Source: an uncultured Clostridia bacterium (GTDB taxonomy: Bacteria; Bacillota; Clostridia; Saccharofermentanales; Saccharofermentanaceae). Taken from it: DNA of 64,000 nt. Shown piece after piece: positions 8,815-18,444 of the stretch. Both the position numbers and the translations under genes were made by a program. The first letter of the stretch is position 1, and every line of letters starts with the position of its first letter. The DNA lies in contig CAMVGO010000001.1 in the NCBI GenBank assembly GCA_947167045.1, positions 1 through 64,000 of the forward strand, read 5' to 3'. The notes below the pieces were generated by a model. It did not search any database, had not been told where the DNA came from, and worked only from the letters and a program-made list of their open reading frames with translations.

Positions 8815-9848
8815 AGCTATTCTTAAACAGATTATCGGTCCTCTCCAAAAGGAGCCTCATAAACCCGGCTATGTACGTCATGGGCGGAGTAATACTCCTG
8901 ATGGCGCTGCTCGTAATCTTCGTGCCCGAGAAAGAGACTTCGGTCTACATTCCCGTTGCCGTCCTTAACGAAGACAACTCCGAAGAGACAGAAGACATTA
9001 TCAGCGAACTGTGCGAAATGAATTCTATCTTCCACTTCTATGAAGTCGATGACGAGGAGGAGCTCTACAAAGACCTGGCTTCAGGCAAGGCGAATACCGC
9101 CTACATCTTCCCTAAGCACTTCACCGAGCATCTCACCGAAAGCGGAAGAAAATACGACGTCAAGCAGGTCAAGACACCGGCTTCGAGCTTCCCGTTCCTC
9201 TCGAGAGAAGAGGTTTTCGGGCACTTCTATTCGTACAGCTGCAAACAGATAATCGTCGACACGCTTGCAGGATACGGCTATGAAGTCGACCTTCACGACC
9301 CCGAGCTCGAAAGGCTTTTCGGCAAGTACATAGACGACCAGACACTTTTCGCGCTCGAGAGCGTCGAGGGCACGGTCTACAACGCCATCACGCGTTCGGA
9401 AAAGGTCCCGATCCCGCTCTATAAATTCGCGGGCTTCTTCATCTTCACCGCAGCTCTCCTCGGCGCGCTTGCATTCCTGAACGACCAGGACAACCGCATC
9501 TATCTGAGGTTCAGGCTCGCCGAACGAATCTATTTAGGTCTCATCCAGGTCGCAGTATTCACGTTCCCAGCGCTGATCGTATCGGTCTTCTGCTTCCTTA
9601 TCTCAAGGACGGAATTCGACCCTCTGCACGTTATCATCTACACGCTTCTGGTCACCTTCATCGCTTTCGCCCTGGGTACCGTAATGACAGTCCTCCCCAT
9701 CCGCACCGCGCGTTCGAAGATATTCTCCGCCGTGCTGCCGGTCTATCTGATACTGTCATTCCTGTTCTCAGGCATCCTGATGGACCTCACCAACTTCGGT
9801 ACGGCCCTCCGCACCCTGTCGACGCTCTTCCCGCCGTCGATGTTCTGA
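8811..9848 (+). CDS. ABC-2 type transporter permease (second)
   Basis: A 345-aa membrane protein with the same layout as the gene before it: a first segment at about 20-40, an outer domain to about 195, then six segments. The start overlaps the previous stop (ATGA), so translation is coupled. It ends in PPSMF directly after a hydrophobic helix. Together with the ATPase and the first permease it would form one exporter. No cargo gene is adjacent; the next gene is a secreted repeat protein with its own promoter region. Confidence 0.9.
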   Translation: MKLFLNRLSVLSKRSLINPAMYVMGGVILLMALLVIFVPEKETSVYIPVAVLNEDNSEETEDIISELCEMNSIFHFYEVDDEEELYKDLASGKANTAYIFPKHFTEHLTESGRKYDVKQVKTPASSFPFLSREEVFGHFYSYSCKQIIVDTLAGYGYEVDLHDPELERLFGKYIDDQTLFALESVEGTVYNAITRSEKVPIPLYKFAGFFIFTAALLGALAFLNDQDNRIYLRFRLAERIYLGLIQVAVFTFPALIVSVFCFLISRTEFDPLHVIIYTLLVTFIAFALGTVMTVLPIRTARSKIFSAVLPVYLILSFLFSGILMDLTNFGTALRTLSTLFPPSMF

Positions 9849-9962
9849 GAACACAAATATCTTTAATGAATATTCAAAGTTATTTAACCACTCGCAAAGA
9901 AGGGTTTCTTATAATGATCTTATTAGAAATAAAATGCCATTCTTTGTGAGGAGGTGAACTTC

Positions 9963-11651
9963 ATGATACAAAAGAAGACCGGATACAAGATAACAAGCGG
10001 CATATTATCAGCCGCACTCACAGCCGGCATCCTGCCCGGACTTGCCATGACTTCATTTGCTGACGGATACGCGGCGGAAGTCTGGTCTCCCGACCAGCAG
10101 ACCAAGTTAGGCAGTTACGAGACATTTGAGGATGCCGTGGCAGCCGCAAACGATGCAGGTGCTTACGCCGGCGTCAGACTCCTGGAAGACACTGAAGTGA
10201 AAGGTGAGCTGACACTGACCGAAGACCTAAATATTTTCGTTAACGGATACACATTTACGGTAGCAGAAGATGCGGAGATCTTAGGCGATGATTACGGCAT
10301 CGATATGTTCGCCGATACTTCGGAAGGTTCTTCAGGCATCGTGGAAATCAAGGGCCATGTCGAGCCGTTTCTGTATATATGCTCAAGCGATCTGCTCGTT
10401 AACGTTACCGGCGGAAAAATAGATTACTTTATCTGCGATGACGGCTTTGTTAATGTCAACGAAGGTGCGTTCATACCCTATTTTATGATCAGTGACGGCA
10501 TCATCTGCATATCCGGCGGCGAAGTCCAATATGCGCAGCTGTTCGACGGCGTTCTGTCCGTAACCGGCGGTGAGATCATGACACTCTGCATAGACGGAGG
10601 AGGAGCGGTAATAACCGGCGGCAAGATCGACTGTATCGGTGTCCTGAACAACATGGGCGCTCCCATGGTCAGCATCAAGGGAGATACACAGATAGTCGAA
10701 GCGATGTTCGATTTCTACGGGTCGAATAATGAATGCGGTGAATCGTATATTTCCATTGCAGAAGAAGCAACGATCCGCATGATGAGGATCACCATGGACG
10801 AAGACACGATGTGCAACAACGAAGGCATGTATGGTCACATCGACATCGAGGGCGGATATTTCGGCTTCGATCCTTCAGCTGCAGAAGCCCTGGCCGAGCT
10901 TACCGATGTCCAGAAGAGCCACCTCGACTACGCAGCCGATGAGGAAAAGATCGATGAGTACACCGGCCAGAATGACTGGAAGGCAGATCCTGACATCTAT
11001 CCTTTCAGGATCGCAGGTCCCGTCGAAGAATACTTCACCGGCTGGGAGGAGTACGACGGTGAATGGTACTACTTCGTGGATGACAGAGTAGTAACCGGTT
11101 GGTATAAGGTCGAAGGAGTCTGGTACTATTTTGATCCCGAAACAGGCGCAATGGTCACCGGCTGGAAACAGATCGAAGGCAAATGGTATTACTTCGTCAA
11201 TAACGGCTCCATGGTCACCGGATGGAAAGAGATCGGCAAGAGATGGTATTACTTCGCAACCTCCGGCGATATGGTAACCGGATGGAAGTCCATAGGCGGC
11301 AAGTGGTATTACTTCAACGCCGGCGGCGACATGGCAACTGGATGGAAAGAGATCGGCAAGGTCTGGTACTATTTCGAAAAGTCCGGCGCGATGGTGACCG
11401 GCTGGAAAGAGATCGGCGGCTTCTACTACTATTTCAAGCCGAGCGGCGCGATGGCTTCAAATGAATATATCGGCGGCTACAGGCTCGACGCGAGCGGCAA
11501 GTGGACCTACAAGGAAAAGGCAAGCTGGAGGAAAGACTCCAAGGGCTGGTGGTACGGCGATAACAAAGGCTGGTACGCAAAGAACGAGACCAGAAAGATC
11601 GACGGCACAGATTATGCTTTCGACGCATCAGGCTACTGGATAGAGAAATGA
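9963..11651 (+). CDS. Secreted beta-helix-like protein with wall-binding repeats
   Basis: A 562-aa exported protein. A signal peptide (about 1-33, ending near SFADG) precedes a region (about 40-320) rich in short periodic GG-x-I/V turns, suggesting a right-handed parallel beta-helix. Residues about 345-500 hold seven or more aromatic repeats of the pattern TGWKEIGKxWYYF (choline/glucan-binding type, PF01473-like), and a distinct tail (about 505-562) carries Trp/Gly-rich sequence. The start is the ATG at 9963 behind GAGGAGGTGA; a GTG three codons upstream is inside that site. Possible roles are wall attachment plus glycan or host-ligand binding; no catalytic residues are seen. A TATAAT at 9910 is a possible -10 box. 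Confidence 0.88.
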   Translation: MIQKKTGYKITSGILSAALTAGILPGLAMTSFADGYAAEVWSPDQQTKLGSYETFEDAVAAANDAGAYAGVRLLEDTEVKGELTLTEDLNIFVNGYTFTVAEDAEILGDDYGIDMFADTSEGSSGIVEIKGHVEPFLYICSSDLLVNVTGGKIDYFICDDGFVNVNEGAFIPYFMISDGIICISGGEVQYAQLFDGVLSVTGGEIMTLCIDGGGAVITGGKIDCIGVLNNMGAPMVSIKGDTQIVEAMFDFYGSNNECGESYISIAEEATIRMMRITMDEDTMCNNEGMYGHIDIEGGYFGFDPSAAEALAELTDVQKSHLDYAADEEKIDEYTGQNDWKADPDIYPFRIAGPVEEYFTGWEEYDGEWYYFVDDRVVTGWYKVEGVWYYFDPETGAMVTGWKQIEGKWYYFVNNGSMVTGWKEIGKRWYYFATSGDMVTGWKSIGGKWYYFNAGGDMATGWKEIGKVWYYFEKSGAMVTGWKEIGGFYYYFKPSGAMASNEYIGGYRLDASGKWTYKEKASWRKDSKGWWYGDNKGWYAKNETRKIDGTDYAFDASGYWIEK

Positions 11652-11690
11652 TATCTGCCGGAACTTGTCCCATTAACTGACTGAAATGAT

Positions 11691-11724
11691 GGGGCTGTCT
11701 CACTGAATAAAATGAGGCAGCCCC
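11691..11724 (+). terminator. Terminator hairpin of GGGGCTGTCTCA type
   Basis: A stem GGGGCTGtCTCA / TGAGgCAGCCCC follows the preceding gene. The T tract is poor. Related GGGCTGTCTC hairpins lie at 51259 and 59133, so this is a recurrent terminator type here. Confidence 0.7.
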
Positions 11725-11753
11725 TGTTGATTGACAATTAGAACCATTGACTC

Positions 11754-11866
11754 AAAAACCGGGCTGAAAACCGGGCGTGCGCCGTATTTTTAGCCGGGTT
11801 TTTCGGAAAATCCGGCAAAAGCACGGTTAAAAACCCGGCTGTAACCGTGTTTTTAGCCGAGGTTTT
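11754..11866. repeat. GC-rich palindromic intergenic elements (TTTTTAGCCG family)
   Basis: The 318-bp gap after the beta-helix protein contains two hairpin units: AAAAACCGGGCT...AGCCGGGTTTTT (11754-11803) and CACGGTTA...TAACCGTG followed by TTTTTAGCCGAGG (11822-11864). TAGCCG recurs at 63 bp distance. Related units occur at 31284-31396. No gene is visible in the gap. Confidence 0.7.
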
Positions 11867-11970
11867 CGAAAGCATTTCTGATTCAGTTTTTTCACTTCAA
11901 AGCGTAGACAAATCACAAAAGCGTTCCATAATAAAAACTATAAGACAATAGATCTCCGGGAGGTATTTCC

Positions 11971-14934
11971 ATGCTTCGTAAACTGCGTTTTTCCTTTATT
12001 GCCCTGCTGGTCGTTTTCATTTTCGCAGGCAGTGTCTCTGCAGGCACCGTCAAGTCATACAGCATGCTCTATGACGTTGACCAGGAATCGGCCAGGTCCA
12101 TGCTCTCCATGATCAACGACTGGAGGACAGGCGGTGACGCGTGGTACTACAACATTCAGGGCCAAAAGGTCCAGTGCGGCGTCCTCTCTGCCCTGACATA
12201 CGACTACAATCTGGAGCAGATAGCTCTTCAGAGAGCGTATGAGATCGCTTTATGCTTCAGTCACGACAGACCTGACGGCACAGACTGCTTCACCTGCAAA
12301 TACAACGGAACAAGATCATGGGGCGAGAATATTGCCATGGGATCAAAGACCGCTGCCGATGCTTTCGATCAGTGGAAGGAAGAAAACTGCAACTACAACT
12401 TCCAGGGCCACAGAAGGAACATGCTGGGTGCTGACGTAACCTTCAGAGCCATCGGCATCGCGCATGTTAAAGTAAACGGCTACGATTTCTGGGTACAGGA
12501 ATTCGGCATGACGAACAGCGGCGCGCAGGCCACAGCGGCAATCACGGGCGAGCAGTACGGAACCGTGGCGATAGACACTTCGGCCATGGAGTTTTATTTC
12601 TTCTCCGGAACGCTCAGCAAAGTCGATTACGAAGACACCGTCGACCTCCCGTTCGTCGCCGGCTTTTACTATTGCGACGATACCTACGGCAACGGATTCT
12701 ATATCCCTCCCACATCGATCACAAACGTTACCTGGACTTCGAGCGATCCTTCAATACTGCGGATAAACAATAACAAAACGGTAACGGCAGTGGGCGCCGG
12801 CAGCTGCACTCTCACAGCCACAGGTGTCTTTGAAGGCAAGACCTACACATGCTCGATCAATTCACGCGGTGCTTCGGTCAATATCGAGAGTTCGGCTGAC
12901 ATAACGGCTTCCGTTCCGGACGTTTATTTCGATATAAACGGCGTGACACCGAAGCCGACCGTCAAATATAAGGGGACCACGCTCGTCGAAGGAACCGATT
13001 ACACGATCAGGGCTTATTCCGGAAACAATAAAGCAAATGACAATGCTTATGTCCAGATAGTGGGAAATAACCGCTTCACGGGATTCCTGAATATCCATTT
13101 CAAGATTAAGCCGGTCGACATCAATGACGTGACGGTCTCATCAGTTGCCGACACCTCGTATACGGGCAGCGCGATCAAACCCGCCGTAACCGTGAAACAG
13201 AACGGAACCGACTTAAGATCAGGCACCGACTATACCATAACCTATGCAAACAATACGAATGCCGGCACCGCGACCGTTACTGTCAAGGGAACCGGTTCCT
13301 ACTTCGGCGAGAAGGTCATGAACTTCAAGATCAAGCCTCAGTCTGTCGCAAACCTGACATTCTCGAGCGTAAGTGATTATGTTTATACCGGCTCTGCAAT
13401 CACCCCTTCCGTCGCCGTTAAGAACGGCACGAAAACTCTCGCCAAAGACACGGATTATACCGTCACTTATTCGAACAACACTAAGCCCGGTACCGCTTCG
13501 GTAACGGTCAAAGGCAAAGGCAACTACAATGGCACAAAGACCATTAATTTCAAGATATCGGCAAGGAACATTGCTGATGCCGTCTGCTCCGTGGCCAACG
13601 CGGATTACACCGGATCAGCCGTTACTCCGAAGCTCGAAGTAAGATATTCCCAGACGCTCCTGACAGAGGGACAAGATTACACGGTAAGCTATAAGAACAA
13701 CGTAAACCCCGGCACGGCCACCGCCACCATCACGGGTAAGGGACCGTACTATACGGGCACGCTCACGGTAAATTTCAACATCGTGAAATTCGATTACGGC
13801 ACTGTAAAGATGTCCGAAGCAAAGTTCGTTCTCGCAAAAGACATAGTCGAATACACCGGATCTGCGATCAAGCCGGCTCTCTCCGTCACTTACGGTGACC
13901 ATACTTATATAGAGGGCACGGATTATTCAGTATCTTATTCGGACAACATTAACGCCGGCATCTGCACGGTTACCGTAAAAGGAATCAACGGCAATCTCGA
14001 GGGCTCCAAATCGGATACATTCACTATAAAGTCAAAGAGCATCCTCGACCTTACGATCGAACCCGTTCCGGATCAGAAATATACGGGATCTCCGATTACA
14101 CCAAATGTCACGATAAAGCACGGGACAAAGACCCTGGTAAAGGATGTCGATTATACTCTCGTCCACACAAACAATACATATGTGACCACCAATGCAAAGA
14201 TCACCATAAACGGCAAGGGCAACTACTCCGGCTGCACAACCGTGACGTTCGAGATCCTTCCCATACTCACCTGGAAGAGCGAAAACGGAAAATGGTATCT
14301 CTTGTATTCCAACGGAGTCAAAAAGACAGGTTTTGCCAAGATGGACGGCAAGACATACTACATGGACAGTACCGGCGCAATGGTAACCGGCTGGCAGAAG
14401 ATCGACAGCTCCTGGTATTACTTCAATACCGACGGCAGCATGGCAACAGGATGGAAGGGCATCGGCGGAAAGTGGTACTGCTTCACCGCCTCCGGCATCA
14501 TGATGACGGGCTGGAACGAGATAGACGGCAAGTGGTATTACTTCAACGACGGCGCCATGGTCACAGGCTGGAAGTCAGTCAGCGGCAAATGGTACTACTT
14601 CAACACTGACGGCAGCATGGTCACGGGCTGGAAGTCCATCAAGAATAAATGGTATTACTTCAACTCCGACGGCAGCATGGTATCAGGCTGGAAGAGCATC
14701 GGCGGCGTATGGTACTACTTCAACAAAGACGGCGACATGGTTACCGGCTGGAAGAAGATCGATGGCAACTGGTATTATTTCGAGTCCTCCGGTGCCATGA
14801 AGACACGCTGGCTCTACACGGGCGGAAAGTGGTACTACCTCGGAACAAACGGCATCATGGTTCATTCAACGAGCCTCGTGATAGGCGGAAAGACTTATGA
14901 ATTCGATACCGACGGAATATGTCTGAACCCATAA
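11971..14934 (+). CDS. Secreted CAP-domain protein with MBG-like and wall-binding repeats
   Basis: A 987-aa exported protein. Order: signal peptide (about 1-25), CAP/SCP domain (about 40-190, with SHDRPDG, WGENIA, GHRRNML and GIAHV motifs), an Ig-like BIG2-type domain (about 245-305, TWTSSDPSIL...AVGAGSCTLTATG), then six or so repeats of about 80 aa with the pattern YTGSAIKP-VTVK-GTDYTVTYSNNT (MBG-like beta sandwiches), then eight or more TGWKxIxGKWYYF wall-binding repeats (about 765-970). CAP domains of bacteria are extracellular, with proposed ligand-binding or adhesive roles. Ribosome site GGGAGGT precedes the ATG. The next gene is a shorter paralogue. Confidence 0.93.
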   Translation: MLRKLRFSFIALLVVFIFAGSVSAGTVKSYSMLYDVDQESARSMLSMINDWRTGGDAWYYNIQGQKVQCGVLSALTYDYNLEQIALQRAYEIALCFSHDRPDGTDCFTCKYNGTRSWGENIAMGSKTAADAFDQWKEENCNYNFQGHRRNMLGADVTFRAIGIAHVKVNGYDFWVQEFGMTNSGAQATAAITGEQYGTVAIDTSAMEFYFFSGTLSKVDYEDTVDLPFVAGFYYCDDTYGNGFYIPPTSITNVTWTSSDPSILRINNNKTVTAVGAGSCTLTATGVFEGKTYTCSINSRGASVNIESSADITASVPDVYFDINGVTPKPTVKYKGTTLVEGTDYTIRAYSGNNKANDNAYVQIVGNNRFTGFLNIHFKIKPVDINDVTVSSVADTSYTGSAIKPAVTVKQNGTDLRSGTDYTITYANNTNAGTATVTVKGTGSYFGEKVMNFKIKPQSVANLTFSSVSDYVYTGSAITPSVAVKNGTKTLAKDTDYTVTYSNNTKPGTASVTVKGKGNYNGTKTINFKISARNIADAVCSVANADYTGSAVTPKLEVRYSQTLLTEGQDYTVSYKNNVNPGTATATITGKGPYYTGTLTVNFNIVKFDYGTVKMSEAKFVLAKDIVEYTGSAIKPALSVTYGDHTYIEGTDYSVSYSDNINAGICTVTVKGINGNLEGSKSDTFTIKSKSILDLTIEPVPDQKYTGSPITPNVTIKHGTKTLVKDVDYTLVHTNNTYVTTNAKITINGKGNYSGCTTVTFEILPILTWKSENGKWYLLYSNGVKKTGFAKMDGKTYYMDSTGAMVTGWQKIDSSWYYFNTDGSMATGWKGIGGKWYCFTASGIMMTGWNEIDGKWYYFNDGAMVTGWKSVSGKWYYFNTDGSMVTGWKSIKNKWYYFNSDGSMVSGWKSIGGVWYYFNKDGDMVTGWKKIDGNWYYFESSGAMKTRWLYTGGKWYYLGTNGIMVHSTSLVIGGKTYEFDTDGICLNP

Positions 14935-15020
14935 AGGTTTACATATTGTTTGTTGGATAAACAGACCGCAAGGCGTAATAATCTGATTATGGACTTCTGA
15001 TAAATTTGGAGGTGTTCTTT

Positions 15021-17237
15021 ATGTTGCGTAAGCTTCGCTATTCTCTCGTTACTTTACTGGTGGTTTTCCTTTTCGCAGGCAGCGTGTCTGCGGCAACGAC
15101 CAAGACTTTTTCGATGACTTACAGCGTCGACAACGAAGTTGCCAGGAACATTTTCCCCATGCTCAACGAATGGAGACAGAGCGGCGAGACCTGGTACTAC
15201 AATTCATCCGGCACAAAGGTCTCATGCGGCAAACTCGACGCGCTGTCCTACGACTATAACCTCGAGCAGGTTGCTTTGCAGCGCGCTTACGAGATCGCGG
15301 TAAGCTTCGCCCACGCAAGGCCCGACAACACGGATTGCTGGACCTGCTACTACAACGGCACCAGATCGTACGGCGAGATCCTTGTCGCGGGACGCACGAC
15401 TGCCGACAAAGCTTTCGAGGCATGGCAGGAGGAAGACAAGGATTACAGCGGCCAGGGCCACAGAAGGATAATGCTCGGAGCTGAGGGCTACAATTACAAG
15501 GCAGTAGGTTTCGCACACGTGGTTTTGGACGGAAAAGATTTCTGGGTCGGTGAATTCGGTTACACCAACAGCGGCGCGGCAAAGACAACGGCGCTGAAAG
15601 GAACAAAGACCGGTTCGGTAACGATAGATACGTCGACCGCCACATTCTCCATCTCGCCTTCATCCTCTTTTTCACAGGTTAAACTCGGCGACACACAGAC
15701 TCTGCCCGAAATAGTCGGCGGATATAAGACTGCCAAGACCTGGGGCACAAAAGGTCTCAAGGTTCCTTCCAAAGACATCACGGGAGTCACCTGGACATCT
15801 AGCAACACCTCCGTTCTCAAGGTGGTAAACAACACCTCCGTAAAGGCTGTCGGAGCCGGAAGCTGCACGCTCACCGCCACCGCAACATACGACGGCAAAT
15901 CCTATACATTCAGCCTGAGCGTCTCTGTCCCGAAGATATACCTCTCGAATGAAGCTATCACCTGCACAGTGCCCACCTGCACCTATGACATAAACGGCGT
16001 CACACCCAAGCCCACCATCAAGTACGGTTCGACCACTCTCAAGGAGGGTACGGACTACACCATAACAAGCTACATGAACAACACCCTGATAACCGAGAAC
16101 GGTTATGTCCAGGTCACCGGCATGGGAAGTTACTCCGGCACGAAATACATCCAGTTCTCGATAGTAAAGGCCGACATTGCCGGCTGCACGGTCGCTGCCA
16201 TATCCGACGCGGTCTATACGGGCAGCCAGATAAAGCCCGACGTTACCGTAAAGCAGAACGGCACGGCTCTTACCAAGGGCACTCACTACACCGTGACTTA
16301 TTCAAATAACACAACTGCGGGAACCGCGTCCGTCACCATCGCCGGCACCGGCAAGTTCGAGGGTTCCGTCACAAAGACCTTCAAGATCACTCCCAAGTCC
16401 GTCAGCGATGTCACTGTTTCTTCCATAAACGATCAGACTTACACGGGTTCCGAGATCAAGCCTTCCGTCACTGTCAAGGACGGTACGAAAACGATGACTT
16501 CGGGAACGGATTACACCGTCTCCTATTCCAACAACACGGAGATCGGCAAAGCCGTCATCACCATCACCGGCAAGGGCAACTACAAGGGAACAAAGACGGT
16601 AAACTTCTCCATCGTCGAACCCGTCTACACATGGAAGAGCAGCGGCGGGAAGTGGTACCTGTACGACAACACCGGCCGTATGTACACAGGCTTTGTCACT
16701 ATTAAGGGATCCACCTACTATCTCAATGACAGCGGCGTAATGCAGACAGGCTGGCAGGATATCGGCGGAAAATGGTACTGGTTCAATACCGACGGCGTCA
16801 TGGCAAAGGTCTGGAAACAGATCGGCGGAAAGTGGTACTACTTCAACGACGAGGGCGTCATGATCACCGGCTGGAAGCTCTCCGGCGGCATCTGGTATTA
16901 CTTCAACAAGGACGGCGACATGGCTACAGGCTGGAAACAGGTCGGCGGCAAGGGGTATTACTTCAAGGACTCTGGCGAGATGGTAACCGGCTGGAAGAGC
17001 GTTAACGGAAAATGGTACTGGTTCAACAGCGACGGCCAAATGCAGACCGGCTGGAAGAAGATAGACGGCGACTGGTACTATTTCGATGCCGATGGCGCCA
17101 TGAAGACACGCTGGCTGGGCCTTAACGGCAAATGGTATTACCTGGGAACGAACGGTATAATGGCACAGTCCACGAGCCTTGTGATCGGCGGCAAGACATA
17201 CAACTTCGATTCCGAGGGCGTGTGCACGAACCCGTAA
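15021..17237 (+). CDS. Secreted CAP-domain protein, shorter paralogue
   Basis: A 738-aa paralogue of the preceding gene with the same order: signal peptide (1-25), CAP domain (about 40-190; FAHARPDN, SYGEILV, GHRRIMLG), BIG2-like domain (about 240-305), three MBG-like repeats instead of about six, and wall-binding repeats (about 540-720). In the CAP domain the usual GEN triad is GEI, so ligand binding may differ. The start is the ATG at 15021; a TTG five codons upstream is part of the GGAGGTG ribosome site. Tandem duplication followed by repeat-number change is the simplest history. A bidirectional terminator follows. Confidence 0.92.
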   Translation: MLRKLRYSLVTLLVVFLFAGSVSAATTKTFSMTYSVDNEVARNIFPMLNEWRQSGETWYYNSSGTKVSCGKLDALSYDYNLEQVALQRAYEIAVSFAHARPDNTDCWTCYYNGTRSYGEILVAGRTTADKAFEAWQEEDKDYSGQGHRRIMLGAEGYNYKAVGFAHVVLDGKDFWVGEFGYTNSGAAKTTALKGTKTGSVTIDTSTATFSISPSSSFSQVKLGDTQTLPEIVGGYKTAKTWGTKGLKVPSKDITGVTWTSSNTSVLKVVNNTSVKAVGAGSCTLTATATYDGKSYTFSLSVSVPKIYLSNEAITCTVPTCTYDINGVTPKPTIKYGSTTLKEGTDYTITSYMNNTLITENGYVQVTGMGSYSGTKYIQFSIVKADIAGCTVAAISDAVYTGSQIKPDVTVKQNGTALTKGTHYTVTYSNNTTAGTASVTIAGTGKFEGSVTKTFKITPKSVSDVTVSSINDQTYTGSEIKPSVTVKDGTKTMTSGTDYTVSYSNNTEIGKAVITITGKGNYKGTKTVNFSIVEPVYTWKSSGGKWYLYDNTGRMYTGFVTIKGSTYYLNDSGVMQTGWQDIGGKWYWFNTDGVMAKVWKQIGGKWYYFNDEGVMITGWKLSGGIWYYFNKDGDMATGWKQVGGKGYYFKDSGEMVTGWKSVNGKWYWFNSDGQMQTGWKKIDGDWYYFDADGAMKTRWLGLNGKWYYLGTNGIMAQSTSLVIGGKTYNFDSEGVCTNP

Positions 17238-17267
17238 GAGGATCACACATCAGATCTACACAATAAC

Positions 17268-17299
17268 ACAGGGGCGGCTCATCATTGAACCGCCCCTGT
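17268..17299. terminator. Bidirectional terminator between convergent genes
   Basis: A perfect-looking stem ACAGGGGCGG / CCGCCCCTGT lies between the stop of the second CAP gene and the convergent lipoprotein gene. It can serve both strands. Confidence 0.8.
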
Positions 17300-17328
17300 A
17301 ATTACCGATAATTATTCAGACCGGAGGA

Positions 17329-18303
17329 TCAGCCTACATCGTCATCCTCGTCGTCGTAGTCATCCCAATCGTCGTAATCGTCCCAGTCATCGTAATCATC
17401 CCAATCATCGTAACCGCCGCCTAATTCGCCGGAGAAGGTGGTTGCAGCAGCAGCGCCGAGATCGACCAGATCTTCAACGATCTTATCGTTCATGGGAACG
17501 CCTGTCGGGTTTGTGGCTGCCTTGAAAGACTTAACGAATGTGTTGAGGACAGTGCCCTTCTCGTTAAGTGAGAGACCGCCGATGATGAAGATGTTGGAAC
17601 CGTTGACTTCAACGGAGATGGAGATGTCGCCCTTGAGAGAATTTACGATATCCTCGAAATCATCCTGGTCATATACCATGTCTACGACATCCATGATGTC
17701 GTCGTTATCAAGAGCCATCTTGCCGAGCTTTGCGATATCGATGTGGAATCTGATGAATCCCTCTTTCTTTGATGAGAAGAATTCCTTTGCAGTCATGTCC
17801 TTTGTGCTGATGTCAGCCGTATCGTCGAGCGTGTCTTCGATGAACTCCATTACATCCTCGGCATAGCCGTCATCGGAAAGCTGCATGACGCATGCGAATG
17901 CACCGTCGAGCTTAAGATCTGCGATGTCCTCGAGATCATCCAGGTCCTCGAAATTTTCGAAGAAGTCCTGAGCGTCCTCAATGCCTTTGCACTGTGCAGC
18001 AAGAGCGAAAGAAACGACATCATCTGCATCGATTACTTCGGAAAGACCGACGTTGCGGAGCAGTGTCTCCATCTGCTCGGGTGCGTCCTCGATGTTTTCC
18101 TCGTCAGCATAAGTATAGATACCATCCTCGAGATCTTCGATATCAGGAGCTCTTCCCTCGATATCGTACTCTTCAAACTTCAGCTTCTCGCAAGCCTTGA
18201 TGAATGCATCTGTAGATATCTTTGTAGTCTTGGCGCAGCCTGCGAAGATACCTGCCAGCATAGTAGCTGTAAGTACACATGCCATTGCCTTAATCTTTTT
18301 CAT
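17329..18303 (-). CDS. Lipoprotein with Asp-rich tail, function unknown
   Basis: A 324-aa predicted lipoprotein: signal peptide with lipobox AGIFAGC (Cys22). The mature part is very acidic (many DD/ED pairs) and ends in an Asp/Trp/Tyr tail built from repeated DDWDDY units (about 295-324), encoded by a near-perfect 12-15 bp DNA repeat at 17340-17410. No known domain is recognised. An acidic tail of this kind could bind calcium or the cationic parts of wall proteins, but this is a guess. Ribosome site AAGGAGGGTG lies upstream. It stands alone between two terminating or divergent neighbours. Confidence 0.85.
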   Translation of the reverse strand: MKKIKAMACVLTATMLAGIFAGCAKTTKISTDAFIKACEKLKFEEYDIEGRAPDIEDLEDGIYTYADEENIEDAPEQMETLLRNVGLSEVIDADDVVSFALAAQCKGIEDAQDFFENFEDLDDLEDIADLKLDGAFACVMQLSDDGYAEDVMEFIEDTLDDTADISTKDMTAKEFFSSKKEGFIRFHIDIAKLGKMALDNDDIMDVVDMVYDQDDFEDIVNSLKGDISISVEVNGSNIFIIGGLSLNEKGTVLNTFVKSFKAATNPTGVPMNDKIVEDLVDLGAAAATTFSGELGGGYDDWDDYDDWDDYDDWDDYDDEDDDVG

Positions 18304-18444
18304 AATACTTCACCCTCCTTTTGGGAATAGAGTGATTTTAACACACCTCATATTCCTTTGACTATTTGGCGGGTATAACAAATTCGCAGTTTGCGTGATA
18401 TTATTGTTCGGTGAAATGGTATTTCGCGAGGGGGTGTTTGTTAT

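Noticed and set aside
16302..17246. Minus-strand frame of 314 codons opposite the second CAP gene
   Set aside because: Its sequence is the complement of wall-binding repeats; the plus-strand protein has signal peptide and known domains.
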